Of a stretch of DNA of 64,000 nucleotides, positions 39,538 to 51,974 are shown in pieces. The stretch is from Paramacrobiotus metropolitanus (lineage: Eukaryota; Tardigrada; Eutardigrada; Parachela; Macrobiotidae): the NCBI RefSeq assembly GCF_019649055.1, contig NW_026570277.1:682001-746000 (forward strand), read 5' to 3'. The stretch's first letter is position 1. Each line of letters opens with the position of its first letter. Below the pieces are notes generated by a model. It was not told the origin of the DNA. It saw only the letters and a program-made list of their open reading frames with translations, and did no database searches. Made by a program: the position numbers and the translations under genes.

Positions 39538-41577
39538 TTCCCAAACCGCGAAACTGGAGGAACGCTTGCGCAGGTTGGCCTGACGCTGCGCCGCATAGTT
39601 GCGAAAATCGTCTGCTCCAAAGTGGCTGACCGCGTAACTGCCACCCTCTGCCCACTGCAGTTAGGATTCAACGTACGCGGTGGAGCTGAGGCCATAGTCC
39701 ACGGAACCAGGAAATACATCGAGTCGGATCCTGAGACCGTTAAGGCTATCCTGAAAATCGATTTCAGGAATGCGTTTAATACGGTTTCCAGAGAAGCCGT
39801 ACTGAACGCCGTACACAAACATTTTCCTGAGTACGATGCATTCCTGCAGTCAGCGTACGGATACCATACTGCGCTGTTTTTGGAACAGTTCATCTTGTCT
39901 TCTGAGTGTGGCGTGCAACAGGGAGACCCTTTGGGCCCCTTACTTTTCTGTCTTGTTCTTCATGTTTTAGTCATCACCTTGACTACGGAGCTCAACGCTT
40001 GGTTTTTGGACGATGGAACTTTAGGCGGATCCCCTGCAAGAGTGCTTGAAAATTTTACCCGAATTGTCGAGAACGCTCGTTCCGTTGGGCTGGATATCAA
40101 TATTGCGAAGTGCGAATTATTTGTCTCTGGAGGGACGGCTAGTATTCAGAAAGAAGTGATTGCTGACTTTGTCGCTCGACACCCTCAGCTCCGTGTCTTG
40201 TCGAGCTCCACCCTCACACTACTTGGAGCCCCCGTGCTGGACGATGCTATTGGTTCATCGCTAACTGAGAAAGCTACTTCATTGTCCAGAGTATGCGAAC
40301 GGCTCCAGCTGCTGCCACGTCATATTGCGTTATATCTCCTGAAGCACTGCCTCGGCGCGCCAAAAGTTATTTACATGCTCAGATGCTGTAACGCATGGAG
40401 ATACCCAGAGAAGTTGTACGAAATGGACGATATGATGCGCTCCTGTTTCCAGACCTTGTGTAACGTCAGAACAACTCATGACGATTACCCGTGCTGGCGC
40501 CAGGCTAGTCTTCCTGTTAGCAGGGGCGGTATCGGCATACGCCGGGCGGAGGAATTAGCACTTCCAGCCTTTCTGGCTTCGATTCACTCCGTATCCGATT
40601 TGGTGTCCTCACTGCTGCCTGGTCACTCTGCCGTTGAATTTCCTGACGCTCTTGATTTGTGGAAAAAGAACGCCTGCCTACCCGAACTGCCGGAACCTAA
40701 TTTCCGTAAGCAACAAAAAACTTGGGATATACCATTATGCAACGTGTCTCTGTCTACGCTGCTGGAAGTTTACCGCAACGACGAAGTTAATAGAGCCCGC
40801 CTTCTTGCTCAGTCTAGGCCAGAGGCTGGGATCTGGTTAAATGCGTTACCCTCCGCTCACATTGGCAACCTTCTGGATGACGATACCCTTAAAATTTCCG
40901 TAGGCCTCAGATTGGGAGTTGCAATATGCGAGCCTCACGATTGTATGAAGTGCCAAAAACATGTCGATAAATTCGGGCATCACGGTCTGTCTTGTGTATT
41001 TTCTGCCGGTAGACACCCACGACACGGAGGATTGAACAGCATCATATGCCGATCTCTTGTGTCAGCTGGGATTCCGGCGAAATTGGAGCCACGTGGCACG
41101 TCGCATACGTCCGAACGACGTCCTGATGGCTGCACAACATTCGCCTGGCAGAGAGGGATGTGCTTGGCATGGGACGTCACTTGTGTGGACACGGTTGCGC
41201 CATCCCACGTCAGGTCTACGGCCGCAAACGCAGGTGCAGCGGCATTGGAAGCGGAAGAGAAGAAATCCCGGCTTTATTTGTATCTAAGTGGCAGATACAT
41301 CTTCGCACCGATAGCTTTCGAAACCATGGGCCCTTGGGGACCGTCCGCTATCGCCATTATCAAAGCACTGGGTAAACGACTCGAGCAACACACAGGCGAA
41401 GCCCGTTCCCATGAGTTTTTACGCCAAAGATGGTCACTGGAGATACAGCGCGGCAACGCGGCATCGGTTATGGGAACGATGGAAGGAGCAGAACAGTTAA
41501 ATGAAATTTTGATGTTATAAGGAAATGTCGATGTTTTCAATTTTCTAAAATTACGTTGTACCACAGGTGAAATAAAA
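39538..41577 (+). mobile_element. RT/nuclease retroelement inserted in the DIRS element (5'-truncated)
   Basis: Coding to TAA 41518. RT motifs: VGLTLRRIVAK, KIDFRNAFNTVSR, GVQQGDPLGPLLFC and the WFLDDGTLGG box (FLDD instead of Y-x-DD). The C-terminal region has a C-X2-C...H-H-G-L-S-C zinc-finger-like patch (about 40930-41000) and RPDG...GMCLAWDVTCVD, a plausible PD-(D/E)XK-type nuclease core. It ends in ACCACAGGTGAAATAAAA with no poly(A). The 3' end is defined by comparison with the inverted copy at 45607. Related fragments lie at 53165 and 56612. The start is inferred from where the homology and frame of the family begin (truncated N-terminus). Confidence 0.75.
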
Positions 41578-42447
41578 CACAGTTTGATAACGAACTGCAG
41601 GACAGATGCTACTCGCAAAGCGCAATGGCTATGCTTTACCGCGTTTTGTGCTCGCTTTCGCTCGCAGAACCTTCCGGCTTCTGTCAATACGGTTGCCCTA
41701 CATATCGCTTCGCTTGCCGAGAATGGCCTGGAATATTCAACAATATCGAATTATGTTGCTGGAATCGTGACGGCTCACCACGACAGGAACCTTCAGCGGC
41801 CTGATAAAAGCCACTTCATTAATAAAGAAGCCCTTGCCGGCCTTCAGCGCTCTCGGCTCGAATTACCGCACAAAGCTCGCGCAATGTCTATGGATATTTT
41901 GCTTGAAATTTTCCGCGCGTTAAATAAAATCCCGAATGAAAAGCGGAAAACATTCTGGGCCGCCTGCTTGGTTGGATTTTGCTCGTTGCTTCGCAGCTCA
42001 AATCTGTTTCCATCTAAAGACGGAGCTAGCGACAAATTTCTGCTACACAAAGACGTGACCTTCACCGAAAAAAGAGTAACTTTGTCAGTCATCACACTGA
42101 AAACAAATCGCTTTGAGGAAGAACGCTTCTTGATACCGCTCGCAAAGCAGGAACGTGGCTCGAAATTATGCCAAGTGAGCGCGCTTGTCGATATGCTGCG
42201 CCATGTGAAACCTCATCCGGAACAGCCGCTCTTCAGCTATCGTTCTGCTGGCTCAGTCAAACCGCTAACTGATGCAGAATTTCGTCGGTTACTAAAAGTA
42301 ACGCTCGATGCAGCACATATTGACCACAGCCGCTACTCAAATCCATTCCTTCCGACGGGGTGGCACAACTGCGGCGTCTTTCGCCGACGTCTCTGTAGAG
42401 GCTATGAAAGCCGAAGGAAACTTAGCAATCGTACTATGATACTATGA
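41578..42447 (+). pseudogene. DIRS-type tyrosine recombinase, 3' truncated
   Basis: Continues the DIRS element after the insertion: KAQWLCFTAFCARF, TISNYVAGIVTAHH, then FWAACLVGFCSLLRSSNLFP (first catalytic Arg) and LSVITLKTNR. The second catalytic cluster should read H-x-x-R. Near 42345-42400 the coding signal moves to another frame (FRRGGTTAASFADVS), so there is an indel just before it. The sequence then stops at 42447, before a catalytic tyrosine could be confirmed, and the following DNA is a short duplication and another retroelement. Inactive. Confidence 0.8.
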
Positions 42448-42510
42448 TAACGATAAAGAAATCGTATTATGATCGTACAATCGTACTATGATAACGATAA
42501 AGAAATTTTT

Positions 42511-43975
42511 ACAGCACTTCTCTTAATAGAAGAAACAGAAGCACAGAAGCAGGTTCGACATTCGCACAAGCAAACAAATGAATAGCAGAATATCTCCCCA
42601 GCACTATCTTGGTCCGTGACGGTGACGGAAACATGGAAAAAGGCTGTTGACAACAAAAAGGCTGTGGCTTGCGTCTTTCTCGACCTAAAAAGTGCCTTTC
42701 CTTCGGTGTGTCATAATCTCTTGTTGCAAAAACTCCGCGATCTGGGTTTCAGCAGAGATGCACTTGAATGGTTGCACTCGTATCTTACTGGAAGAATGCA
42801 GCGTGTGCGTATTGGTGAAGTGCTATCGATTTGGGAACGCGTGTGTGCAGGTGTGCCGCAAGGTTCCATTCTTGGTCCGCTACTCTTTATCATTTATTTA
42901 AACGAACTGTTAAAAATCGACTTACATCTACCTGATGTGCGGTTAGAAAGTTTTGCTGATGACACAATCTGCTATGCGATAGCGGACACGAAGTCTGAAG
43001 CAGCAAACAAAATAACTGCGCGGCTTCCGTTAATTTGTAAGTGGTTTAATTTGAATCGTTTGGTGGTCAACGAAAAAAAGTCAAAATTGCTTATGGTTAC
43101 ATCTGCGTACAGTCGGGATAAAAGTGTCGTTTCGGTTGATTTGAATGGGCATAAACTTGAACCGGAAGAGTCAGTAAAACACTTGGGAGTGATAATTGAT
43201 AAGCATCTTAAATGGACTGATCAAATTAAAAAGGTCCAAAAAAGTGCCTATCATGGAATCGCCCTCATAAACAGTGTCAAAGACGCACTGCCGGTGCCCC
43301 AACGCGTTGGACTTTATCACGCATTTGTCCAGTCACATCTGGACCGTTGCTCCGTTATATGGAGTGGTGCGCCTGCGTCCACGCTGGAGCCATTGGCTGT
43401 CGCGCAAAGAAAAGCTGTTCGAGCCATTGCCAATTTTCCTGAAACATCCGCTGCCCAATTGATGACACAATTTGGAATTACACCATTGTTTGAACGGTGG
43501 AAACACCAAGAAGCAACCTGGCTGTATAAAATTCTTCATCCAGAAAAGTTCCAGGTGCCGCACTACCTCATCGAAATGATCGTTGTGAAGCAGACGTCCA
43601 GCGCGTATAACCTTCGTAAAGGAAACCGCACGTACATTGACGCGGAAGCAGCAACAAAGATAGGGAAATCCACGTTGGCCTGGAGGCTGGACAACATCCG
43701 AACCCAGCTGGTTGCGAACGGAAACGGCATCCTTGATAGCGCATCTCTCTTTGTTTTTCGTAATGCGCTGAAACGTTTTAACTTTGCTCCGTAACTGTCA
43801 TTTTTTTTACGATCATGATTTTCTGTATGGGCTTTCTCTGACTTCCTTCACGTGCTAGATTTTTGTTGTTTTTTCTGTGAGCCAGGTTTAAATTCCCACG
43901 CTAGAATACGATCCTAGTTCTTAATGGGTTACCTGCCTACCGTTTCAATAAACAATAAATAAACAATAGTACGAT
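42511..43975 (+). mobile_element. Jockey/CR1-like non-LTR retrotransposon, 5'-truncated
   Basis: The coding part (42616-43794, 392 codons, TAA) is the RT from its palm onward: CVFLDLKSAFPSVCH, GVPQGSILGPLLFIIYLNEL, the ESFADDTICY catalytic box, VKHLGVIIDKHLKW and a thumb/C-terminal RAIANFP...YNLRKG region. No endonuclease remains. The 3' end is AATAAACAATAAATAAACAA rather than poly(A). Insertion lies next to a doubled segment, GTACTATGATAACGATAAAG (42432-42511), at the broken end of the DIRS recombinase. Confidence 0.8.
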
Positions 43976-45188
43976 TCGCGCCACTACATTTCCACCCCAT
44001 CCGTTTTAAATCGAACATGATTTAGCTTGTACAGAAAGCTGGATTCGCAATAATCTTTATCAGACGCGTTCTTTAGGGTGAATTTCCACTCACATTATGC
44101 CATTTTAAATTATACAGGAACCTAGAGAGAATTCATTCCTTTATCTACTGATGTGAAGCAAGCGTTTATGGAAAAATTGTACCCAGTTATCTAATTTATG
44201 TTATCTAATTTATGTACACAGTTACCTAATTTAACTATGACTGAGCAGAAATCTTTTACCAGGTTTTAATATTGCGCAGAAGAGGAGATATCTCTGTTCT
44301 GGGGGATGGCAAGTTTGCTGATCACAAGCCGCGATATTATCAGCGGCAGAAAATGTGTTTGTATATGAACCATAAGATAAGCGCGCTATCATGAATGACC
44401 AGGTTGAACAATGAAATTTATTGCCTTAACCACTGGCGCTTGGGTGTCAGAGAGTCATTCCGTAGTGCATGTGAAGCCGCGTATCTTAAAGTCTCCTTCA
44501 TATGCACTACGGTCCTTCCTGCTCAGCTGCAACAATACATGACCCGATGAGGCCGGGGCACAACAGGAAGCGCAGTACTCGCACCAAGAATAGGCCTGCG
44601 GTCCAGCCTAGTCTATACCGTTAACAAAAAATTTGATTTTCTCAAAATTGCAAATCTGGGGCAAATAATTCGGTGTTTTATCCGACTCCGAGTTTGATAA
44701 CTCCATCACATGGAGCGAATTCCCATACACATTCTGAACCAAAATAAAGCTGGTCACGTCTAAAATGACCAAGTTATAAGAGTTCAAAATTTTCGAAAAT
44801 TCACTGCATCTTTGTTTTTTAAGATATCCCCACCATAATGGTTCAGAAAGCGCTTTAGATATAAATTTACCATAATGGTAAATTTGGTCGGAGTCAGAGA
44901 GATAGGTGAACTATTTGACGCGTCGAGTTATTAAACTGTTTGCGGTGATAGTACAGCAGCCGGTTATTGCGCGCACATTTTGAGTTTAGATCGGTAAAGT
45001 TCAATGTTTTGAACACCGAAAGCAGTAACGTACAGTCGTACACTATAGAACTGTTTACGAGTGCTCGGTGGTGTTTTTTCTCGGTGACGTAGCAACGTAT
45101 ATTAATGTGAACAGCAGCAGCATAATAAGCTGCCAGTATGTGCTGTGAAGAGCTGAGTGAATAAATGACGTTGTGAAGACGTGACAAT
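43976..45188. other. Intergenic, no gene seen
   Basis: Contains a small inverted pair (GTAGTGCATGTGAA / TTCATATGCACTAC, 44463-44514). No coding region is supported. Confidence 0.5.
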
Positions 45189-45511
45189 GAGCTGTCACCT
45201 TGGCCCCCGGGTGGGTCGCTGCTGAAAAGATCTCACGTCATTGCAGTGACCTCGGTTTCAGCCTAAAGTTCCTGACTCAACGGCATATCACTGAATCCGC
45301 CACATCTACAGCGCCTGATTCCGGGATTGAACTGCTATATACCTTGTGATTAACGGTAGAGCAGGCTACCTGCTGCTCTCCTGGGAGTTTCTGTTGACAA
45401 CTTACGTTCAAATGCATTGTTCCGCTGAGCAAGCGTTGGTTGCATATTGGGCTTTACGATAATGTCAACTGGTGCCTGGAGAAGAAAGCATGTCTTTCTT
45501 ATCAAAAGAGG
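45189..45511. repeat. Duplicated ~330-bp block, copy 2
   Basis: Partner of 33769-34097, same orientation, with the same conserved words and the same hairpin. Confidence 0.6.
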
Positions 45512-45606
45512 CGCTGAAGGTCTGTAGTACCATGATTATTATCCACATTTCTATGCGGTGTGTAGAACTCCGGACAGTACAGAGTACGCATAACGGCAAA
45601 TTATTT

Positions 45607-48600
45607 TATTTCACCTGTGGTACAACGTAATGTTATAACAATTGAAAACATCAGCCTTTTTTTTACAACATCAAAATTTCATTAAACTTTTGTTCTCCTT
45701 CCATTGTTCCCATAACTGATGCCGCGGTGTATCTCCAGTGAGTCTTTGGCGTTAAAGCTCGTGAGAACGGGCTTCGCCTGTGTGTTGCTCGAGTCTTTTC
45801 CCCAGTGCTTTAATAAAGGCAATAACGGATGGTCCCCAAGGGCCGATTGTTTCGAAAGCTATCGGTACGAAGATGTATCTGACGCTTAGTTACAAATAAA
45901 GCCGGGACTTCTTTTCTTCCGCTTCCACCGCTGCTGCACCTGCGTTGGCCGCCGTAGACTTAACGTGAGAAGGCGCAACCGTGTCCACACAAATGACGTC
46001 CCACGCTAAGCACATTCCTCTCTGCCAGGCGAAGGTTGTGCAGCCATCAGGGCGTCGTTCGGACGTATGCGACGTGCCTCGTGGCTCCAATTTCGCCGGA
46101 ATTCCAGCTGACACCAGAGATCGGCTTACGATGCTGTTCAGCCCGCCGTGTCGTGGGTGTCTACCGGCAGAGAATATACAAGATAGACAGTGGTGCCCGT
46201 ATTTATCGACATGTTTTTGACACTTCAAATAATTGTGAGGCTCGCATATTGCAACACCCAGTCTCAGGCCTACGGAAATATTAAGAGTGTCATTGTTCAA
46301 AAGGTTGCAAATGTGAGCAGAGGGTAACGCATTTAACCAGATCCCGGCTTCCGGCCTTGATTGGGCAAGAAGCCGGGCTTTGTTAACTTCGTCGTTGCGG
46401 TAAACGCCCAGCAGCGTAGACAGAGACACGTTGCATAGCGGTATATAAGATAGACAAGGCACAGCGGAAAGCACTGCGGGCGATTTCTGATTACAAGGAG
46501 CGGGTTACACTCGAGCTGTATCAGAAACTGCGCATCCTGCCGGTGTATGACCGTTGGAAGCAGTCTGAAGCGGTCCGGCTGTATAAGATTTACAACCACG
46601 AAGCATACCATCCGCCGCGGTATATGGTCGAAATGATCGATTTCACAGAGTTCGGAGCGCGGTACAACCTGCGGAACCCGACGAGAATTGCTGCCAGTGC
46701 AAAGAAGATCGGAGAAGGGACGCTGGCCATGCGACTTAAGTATATCTTTGAACGCATACAAAAAGTTAACCTGCAGATTCTCAGTGTTGATGGTGTGGGA
46801 TTTTTTAAATTTGCTCTCCAAACTGTTGATCTGTCTTTGCAATTCTCTTAGCTTTGTTTAGTTTTTTGCCGACCAGACGTTGAAGTCCCGTTTAGCGGGT
46901 TGTCTGTTCTCGATGTAACAATAAATAATAATAATAATAATATCCCAGGTTTTTTGCTGCTTGCGGAAATTCGGTTCCGGCAATTCAGGTAGACGCGCGT
47001 TCGTTTTCCACATATCAAAAGCGGCAGAAAAATCAGCGACAGCATGACCAGGCAGTAATGAGGACACCAGATCGGATACGGAGTGAATCGAAGCCAGAAA
47101 GGCTGGAAGTGCTAATTCCTCCGCCCGACGTATGCCGATACCGCCCCTGCTGACTGGTAGACTAGCCTGTCGCCAGCACGGGTAATCATCGTGAGCTGTT
47201 CTGACATTACACAGGGTCTGGAAACTGGAGCGCATCATCTCATCCATTTCGTACAGTTTTTCTGGGTATCTCCAAGCGTTGCAGCATCGCAACATATAAA
47301 TGACTTTCGGTTGCGCCAAGGCAGTGTTTCAGGAGATACAACGCAATATAACGTGGCAGTAGCTGAAGCCGTTCGCATACTCTGGTCAGGGAAGCGGCTT
47401 TCTCAATAAGCGATGAGCCAATCGCATCGTCTAGCACGGGGGCTCGAAGCAGTGTGAGGGAGGAGCTCGACAAGACACGGAGCTGAGGGTGCCGAGCTAC
47501 AAAATCAGCAATTACTTTTTGTTGAATGCTAAGCGTCCCTCCAGACACAAATAATTCGCATTTTGCAATATTAATTTCCAGCCCAATGGAACGTGCGTCC
47601 TCGACAATTCGGGTAAAATTTTCGAACACGCTTTCAGAGGATCCGCCTAACGTTCCATCGTCCAAAAACCAAGTGTTGAGCTCCGTAGTCAAAGTAATGA
47701 CCAAAACATGAAGAACAAGACAGAAAAGTAAGGGGCCTAAAGGATCTTCTTGTTGCACACCACATTCGGATGACAAAATATACTGTTCCAAAAATAGCGC
47801 CGAATGGTAACCGTACGCAGACTGCAGAAATGTTTCGTACTCATTGTCAGCAAAATCTTTGTGCACGGCGTTCAGCACGGCTTCTCTGGATACTGTGTTA
47901 AAGGCGTTTCTGAAGTGGATTTTCAGGATAGCTTTTACGGTTCCAGAATCCGATTCGACCTATGTTCTAATTCCATGGACTATCGCCTCACTCCACAACG
48001 AGCTCCACAGCGTACATTGAATCCTAGCTGCAGTGGGCACAGGGTGGCGGTTACGCGGTCAGCCACTTTACAGCACACAATTTTCGCAGTTATTAGGGCG
48101 CAGCGTCAGTCCAACCGCAGTGGGGCGTGGGCCACCGTTTTTCTTGCGCAAGGCGAGCAATTTACCACCGAAGAACGTGGGACGTATGTCAGGCGGTATT
48201 TTTCCGTTCACCACTATGTTCAGGACGGATGCTAGTGCCTCACAGAATTGGCTGCTCTGCTCGTCCATTTTCGGGCCTGTTATATCCAGAACGCGTTGCG
48301 GCCGCAGGCCGTCAGGCCCGGCAGCAGAAAGCTGTGGATTGCTGCAAAAACGTCCGCGGCAGTTATAGGTGGCGCTGCAAAAACTGGGTTGAGCAGAGGC
48401 ATGGCTGGGGGCGAACTGTTTGGGTGCTTCGTCTTGAGCTCTTCCAAGACGTCTGCGGTGATAGCTGCAACCGAATCTGTAGAGGAAATAACACGCATTG
48501 CGCCGGAGACAGATCCGTCGTCGATTTTGAGACCAACCTGACGAACGAGAACGTCTTGACTGTTCCGCTTCTTCTTGTGCTTGGGGGGTGGCGTAGGGGG

Positions 48601-48747
48601 GATCTCAATGTCGCGGTCGTAAAGATCCAGATTCTTCTTCACTGCGGCTGCATTGCGTTCAGATTTTGTTTTTGCAGGAAGACGTAGAGCGTTAGGAGCG
48701 AAGGCGAATAGCTTGAACCAGGACTTGCTGTCGTTCTTACTCGCCAC
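45607..48747 (-). pseudogene. RT/nuclease retroelement, inverted fuller copy, broken
   Basis: Minus-strand relative of 39538-41577, here with its N-terminus. ATG near 48747 opens a region KSWFKLFAFAPNALRLP and PTPPPKHKKK that the plus copy lacks. Several frame changes follow, around 48270, 48065 and 47890. RT is readable at 47878-47240 (GVQQEDPLGPLLF has Glu for Gly; WFLDDGTLGG is kept) and 47319-46950. The zinc/nuclease C-terminus is readable at 46440-45890, then the shared 3' end TTTTATTTCACCTGTGGT at about 45607. A 0.5-kb LINE fragment interrupts it at 46447-46940. Not functional. Confidence 0.8.
46447..46940 (+). mobile_element. Jockey/CR1-like 3' fragment nested in the RT/nuclease element
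   Basis: The plus-strand frame to 46851 reads KAQRKALRAISDYKE, LPVYDRWKQSEAVRLYKIYN and YNLRNPTRI, the C-terminus of a jockey/CR1-type RT like that at 43380-43794. It ends in an AAT microsatellite (46920-46940). Both sides carry the interrupted element, GGTATAT on the left and ATATCCCAGG on the right, fixing the insertion point. Confidence 0.8.
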
Positions 48748-49064
48748 TTGTGGGAGGGTCTTCTGCAGTGAAGCTCTGGCGGTCGGTCTTGCGCCGTGCG
48801 GGATGCGTCACATGATCCTCTCTTAACGGCAATGTGAGCACCAACAGTGATAGATGAAAGACTCGTACGTGCATGCGCAAGGTAAGCCATATGCGGATCT
48901 ACGTTGCTGGTTGGTACGTAGAAGTTCCACTTTACATAAAAAATCGTAAGAATCAAAACATACAGATAATACCAAGATGCAGATTCGCCTTTGACAACAA
49001 TCCACTGCAGTAGTTACTTACTGAAGGACATGCCACGACTGTAATAAACAGCTTACCACTTTAA

Positions 49065-49793
49065 CCAGGGCAGCGTCACCGGCCCCCCTCTCAGAAAAAT
49101 TTCGTTTTTTGCAGGATTGCAGAGTAACACTAGGGTATGCTTAAAAAAATAGTTTCATCTGCCATGGTCAGTAGGGCGTGGCCAAACAGAATTTAGAAGT
49201 TTAAAATTTGCTATGTTATGGCCTATGGCCAATGCATTGCTTCGTACTTTAAGCACATTTACGGTTTAATACAAACCACTTCACGTGGTATCGTACGAGG
49301 CTTATGTGCGCTAAATGTTCTCGGCTTCCCGTTTCTGAAACGGGCTAGTAGATGACAGTTGAATATTTTTAAGTTTAGTGTAGGTCCTCATTACCTCGGT
49401 TTTCGTGCTACCGGTATGTGATAAAAACTGATAGCGCGAATCGAAATGGAAGTATTTACATCTGCTAATCTAGCTCTTACAAAATATTGTTAATTACCAC
49501 GTACAGGCCGCTTCAGAAACAAAAACGGTTAACGGAGAATATTGGACACACATAGGCCTCGTACGATAGCGCATTCAAGTGGTTCGTATTAATTCGTAAA
49601 TGTGCTCAAAGTACGAAGCAATGCATTGGCCATAGGCTATAACATAGCAAGTTTGTAACTTCTAAATTCTGTTTGGCCACGCCCTACTGACCATGGCAGA
49701 TGAAACTATTTTTTTAAGCATACCCTAGTGTTACTCTGCAATCCTGCAAAAAATGAAATTTTTCTGAGAGGGGAGCCTGTGACGCTAGCCTGG
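49065..49793. mobile_element. 729-bp TIR element, TSD TAA (PIF/Harbinger-like)
   Basis: CCAGGGCAGCGTCACCGGCC at 49065 is mirrored at 49793. The arms match for about 235 bp (CCCCTCTCAGAAAAATTTC, GCAGAGTAACACTAGGGTAT, CATGGTCAGTAGGGCGTGGC). The TSD TAA flanks both ends (49062-49064, 49794-49796); a 3-bp TWA duplication is typical of PIF/Harbinger. No transposase. Confidence 0.8.
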
Positions 49794-49796
49794 TAA

Positions 49797-50996
49797 GACG
49801 AGTGGTACCCAACATATGGTTAAATTGGTACACCCCCCGTGATACATATTGTTGGAAAGAGCGTTTTGTGATCTACAACCTGACATTGGCAATGTTCATT
49901 AAAATTTTAAACTGAAACAGCTATTTTCGCGTTAAACAGCAGTGGCTTCAGTGGTCACTTGCCTGTTGGACTAAATTTTGACGCGATAGTGGCTTCTGAT
50001 TTATCAAGTCCAAGAAGATATTCCTGTTTGTTAATATTAGGATGTGATGTTTCTGTTGTGAATTGTAAGCTTATCTTTGTATTCGATCAATAAAATAAGT
50101 AGAAGATATTCCTGTTACAGTGTACATTGTCGGCATCAAAGTGAACAGGTAGACAATTACTCGCGCTATCCGTTGCACTAATTTTTATCTCGATGTGACG
50201 TCGGGTTCGCCCGGAATTTCGGTTTAAAATTTTGTTTTTGATAGTTCTACGGCGTTTTTTTCGAATTTTTAAAAACCCTTCCAGCAACGGATAGTCGACA
50301 TCAAGATCTATCATAAGGCGACATACCGTCCTAACCGGATGAATAGTGAATATTTTACCAGGGTCAAAGTTAAAAATTAATTTCCTCATTATTTAGTTAA
50401 TGACCCTACACAACTTCATAATAAAATTATCGGATGATAGCACAACATCTTGGTGGCATACAGTAATAGTTAAATTAACCGTAGATTTACCACCGCGTGC
50501 ACACAAAAAATTAGCGCAAGGGGACCATATGTTCGGTACCCCTCGTCTTAATCTACTATACTCTGTTACTCTGTAGTTCACAAAATTACAGATTTTAGTT
50601 CATTTGTCATACCGCGCGCACGCAATATATAATACTGCTTTTGTTACTGCCTGATGAAAATTTGCTGCAAGTGACACTGAATTGGTGTTTAGCAATGCTG
50701 ACGATCTTTCGGCCTGGGCAAAATTGCTTTCCTTTTCTAGACTAATATTCCTATATTTATCATCAGCTCACGTTTGTCTGTCGCAGCAGCATAGTGTTTA
50801 TATTAATATCGATCCTGTTTATCCGCACGTTGAATACCGATTCATTGCGTCCTGACGCCCAGTATTTAAGGTTATTCCAGTACATCAAACCTGAATTAGT
50901 CTTATTCCATTTAGAATAACCCTGCTTTTAAGGGAATTTTTGGCACTAAGAGGATTATTTCTGTTGCGGCGGTCATTAGAGCAAGAAACAGCTGCA
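49797..50996. other. Intergenic; 3' part is a duplicated promoter region
   Basis: 49797-50580: nothing supported. 50590-50996 is the counterpart of 34560-35109 upstream of the secreted-protein gene. Confidence 0.5.
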
Positions 50997-51410
50997 ATGG
51001 CTTTGTACTGGAGATTGGCGACCTTTGGCGTGCTGACGTTCTTTGCCGTCGGAATCAATGCTGCCTTTCGCATTTATGCGGCACCTACAGGAACGATGCT
51101 CCGACTGTCTACGGAGCGCGCGAGAACTAATTTAGCGAAATTCCTGGGCCGATTACCGCTGACTACCGCGGTAACGCTGCCCATCAGTACGACCACAGAG
51201 GCTTCGGTGGAACCCAGTCTGCACCGTAATTCTTTCGGACCCTGGCAGAGCATCCAGCCGTCAGACCGGGGACTGCGTCGACGCTACATGCTCATCCGCA
51301 AGGCAAAGGCGCTGGCGGCGGGAAATCGCGGCAATCCGGCTTTCGCCACGGGCAAGGGAGCCATTGTCAAGGATTTGCTGGATATCGGCATCGGCATGGG
51401 ACTGAAGTAA
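50997..51410 (+). CDS. Small secreted-protein family, copy B
   Basis: The start ATG 50997 is chosen by alignment with copy A; an in-frame stretch upstream is not conserved. 137 residues: signal-like TFGVLTFFAVGINA, then APTGTMLRLSTERARTNLA (also in copy A), a Thr-rich linker, GPWQSIQPSDRGLRRRYMLI and RGNPAFATGKG...GIGMG. Coding changes relative to copy A are few and the frame is intact, suggesting constraint. The stop codon is followed immediately by a 66-bp perfect palindrome. Confidence 0.7.
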   Translation: MALYWRLATFGVLTFFAVGINAAFRIYAAPTGTMLRLSTERARTNLAKFLGRLPLTTAVTLPISTTTEASVEPSLHRNSFGPWQSIQPSDRGLRRRYMLIRKAKALAAGNRGNPAFATGKGAIVKDLLDIGIGMGLK

Positions 51411-51476
51411 CATCGCCAAATTGTGGCGATACCCGCGGTGTAAATACACCGCGGGTATCGCCACAATTTGGCGATG
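51411..51476. repeat. Perfect 32-bp-arm palindrome directly after a stop codon
   Basis: Left arm CATCGCCAAATTGTGGCGAT.. (51411-51442), 2-nt centre, and exact inverse (51445-51476). The left arm corresponds to the 3' flank of paralogue A (35524), so the right arm is the new, inverted copy. Confidence 0.9.
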
Positions 51477-51974
51477 CTACGCTACCGCAGTTACGCACTC
51501 ACAATAGCTTTCGATGTTTTAAGATATCAAAGCGCTTTCTTTGGCGGGCGATTTTATCAATATCATAGTTATAGCTGCGCCAGATTTTATTTTCATTGCT
51601 ATGTGTCAAAAAAAAGGAAAGACGCAGAATGTCTGCTTTCATTTACGCACATGGCAGTTTACTGTATGGTGTTTACGCTGAATTCTGATTTAATCAGTGA
51701 ATTAATCCATAGTTAAGAAGACATCATTCAAGCTGTCACAAGTATGTAGACACTACGTGACATAATCTCGCGATTGTATAGCGGCAAGTTCCGGAAAATA
51801 ATAATATTGACACAAATAATTGAAGAGTGTCGTATAAATAAGGAAATATCAGTAGGAAAAGCAAGGATCATGGAGATAAAAAGGAAATGGAGAGTTAGCA
51901 GCGCCATCTACAAATCTGGACGGGATACGGGTGTAATACCTTACTCGTCCCGCATAACGCATGATGCATCTGTG

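Noticed and set aside
39073-41520. A single 815-codon host gene
   Set aside because: The N-terminal part is DIRS RNase H and the rest is an inserted RT/nuclease element whose 3' end matches the inverted copy at 45607.
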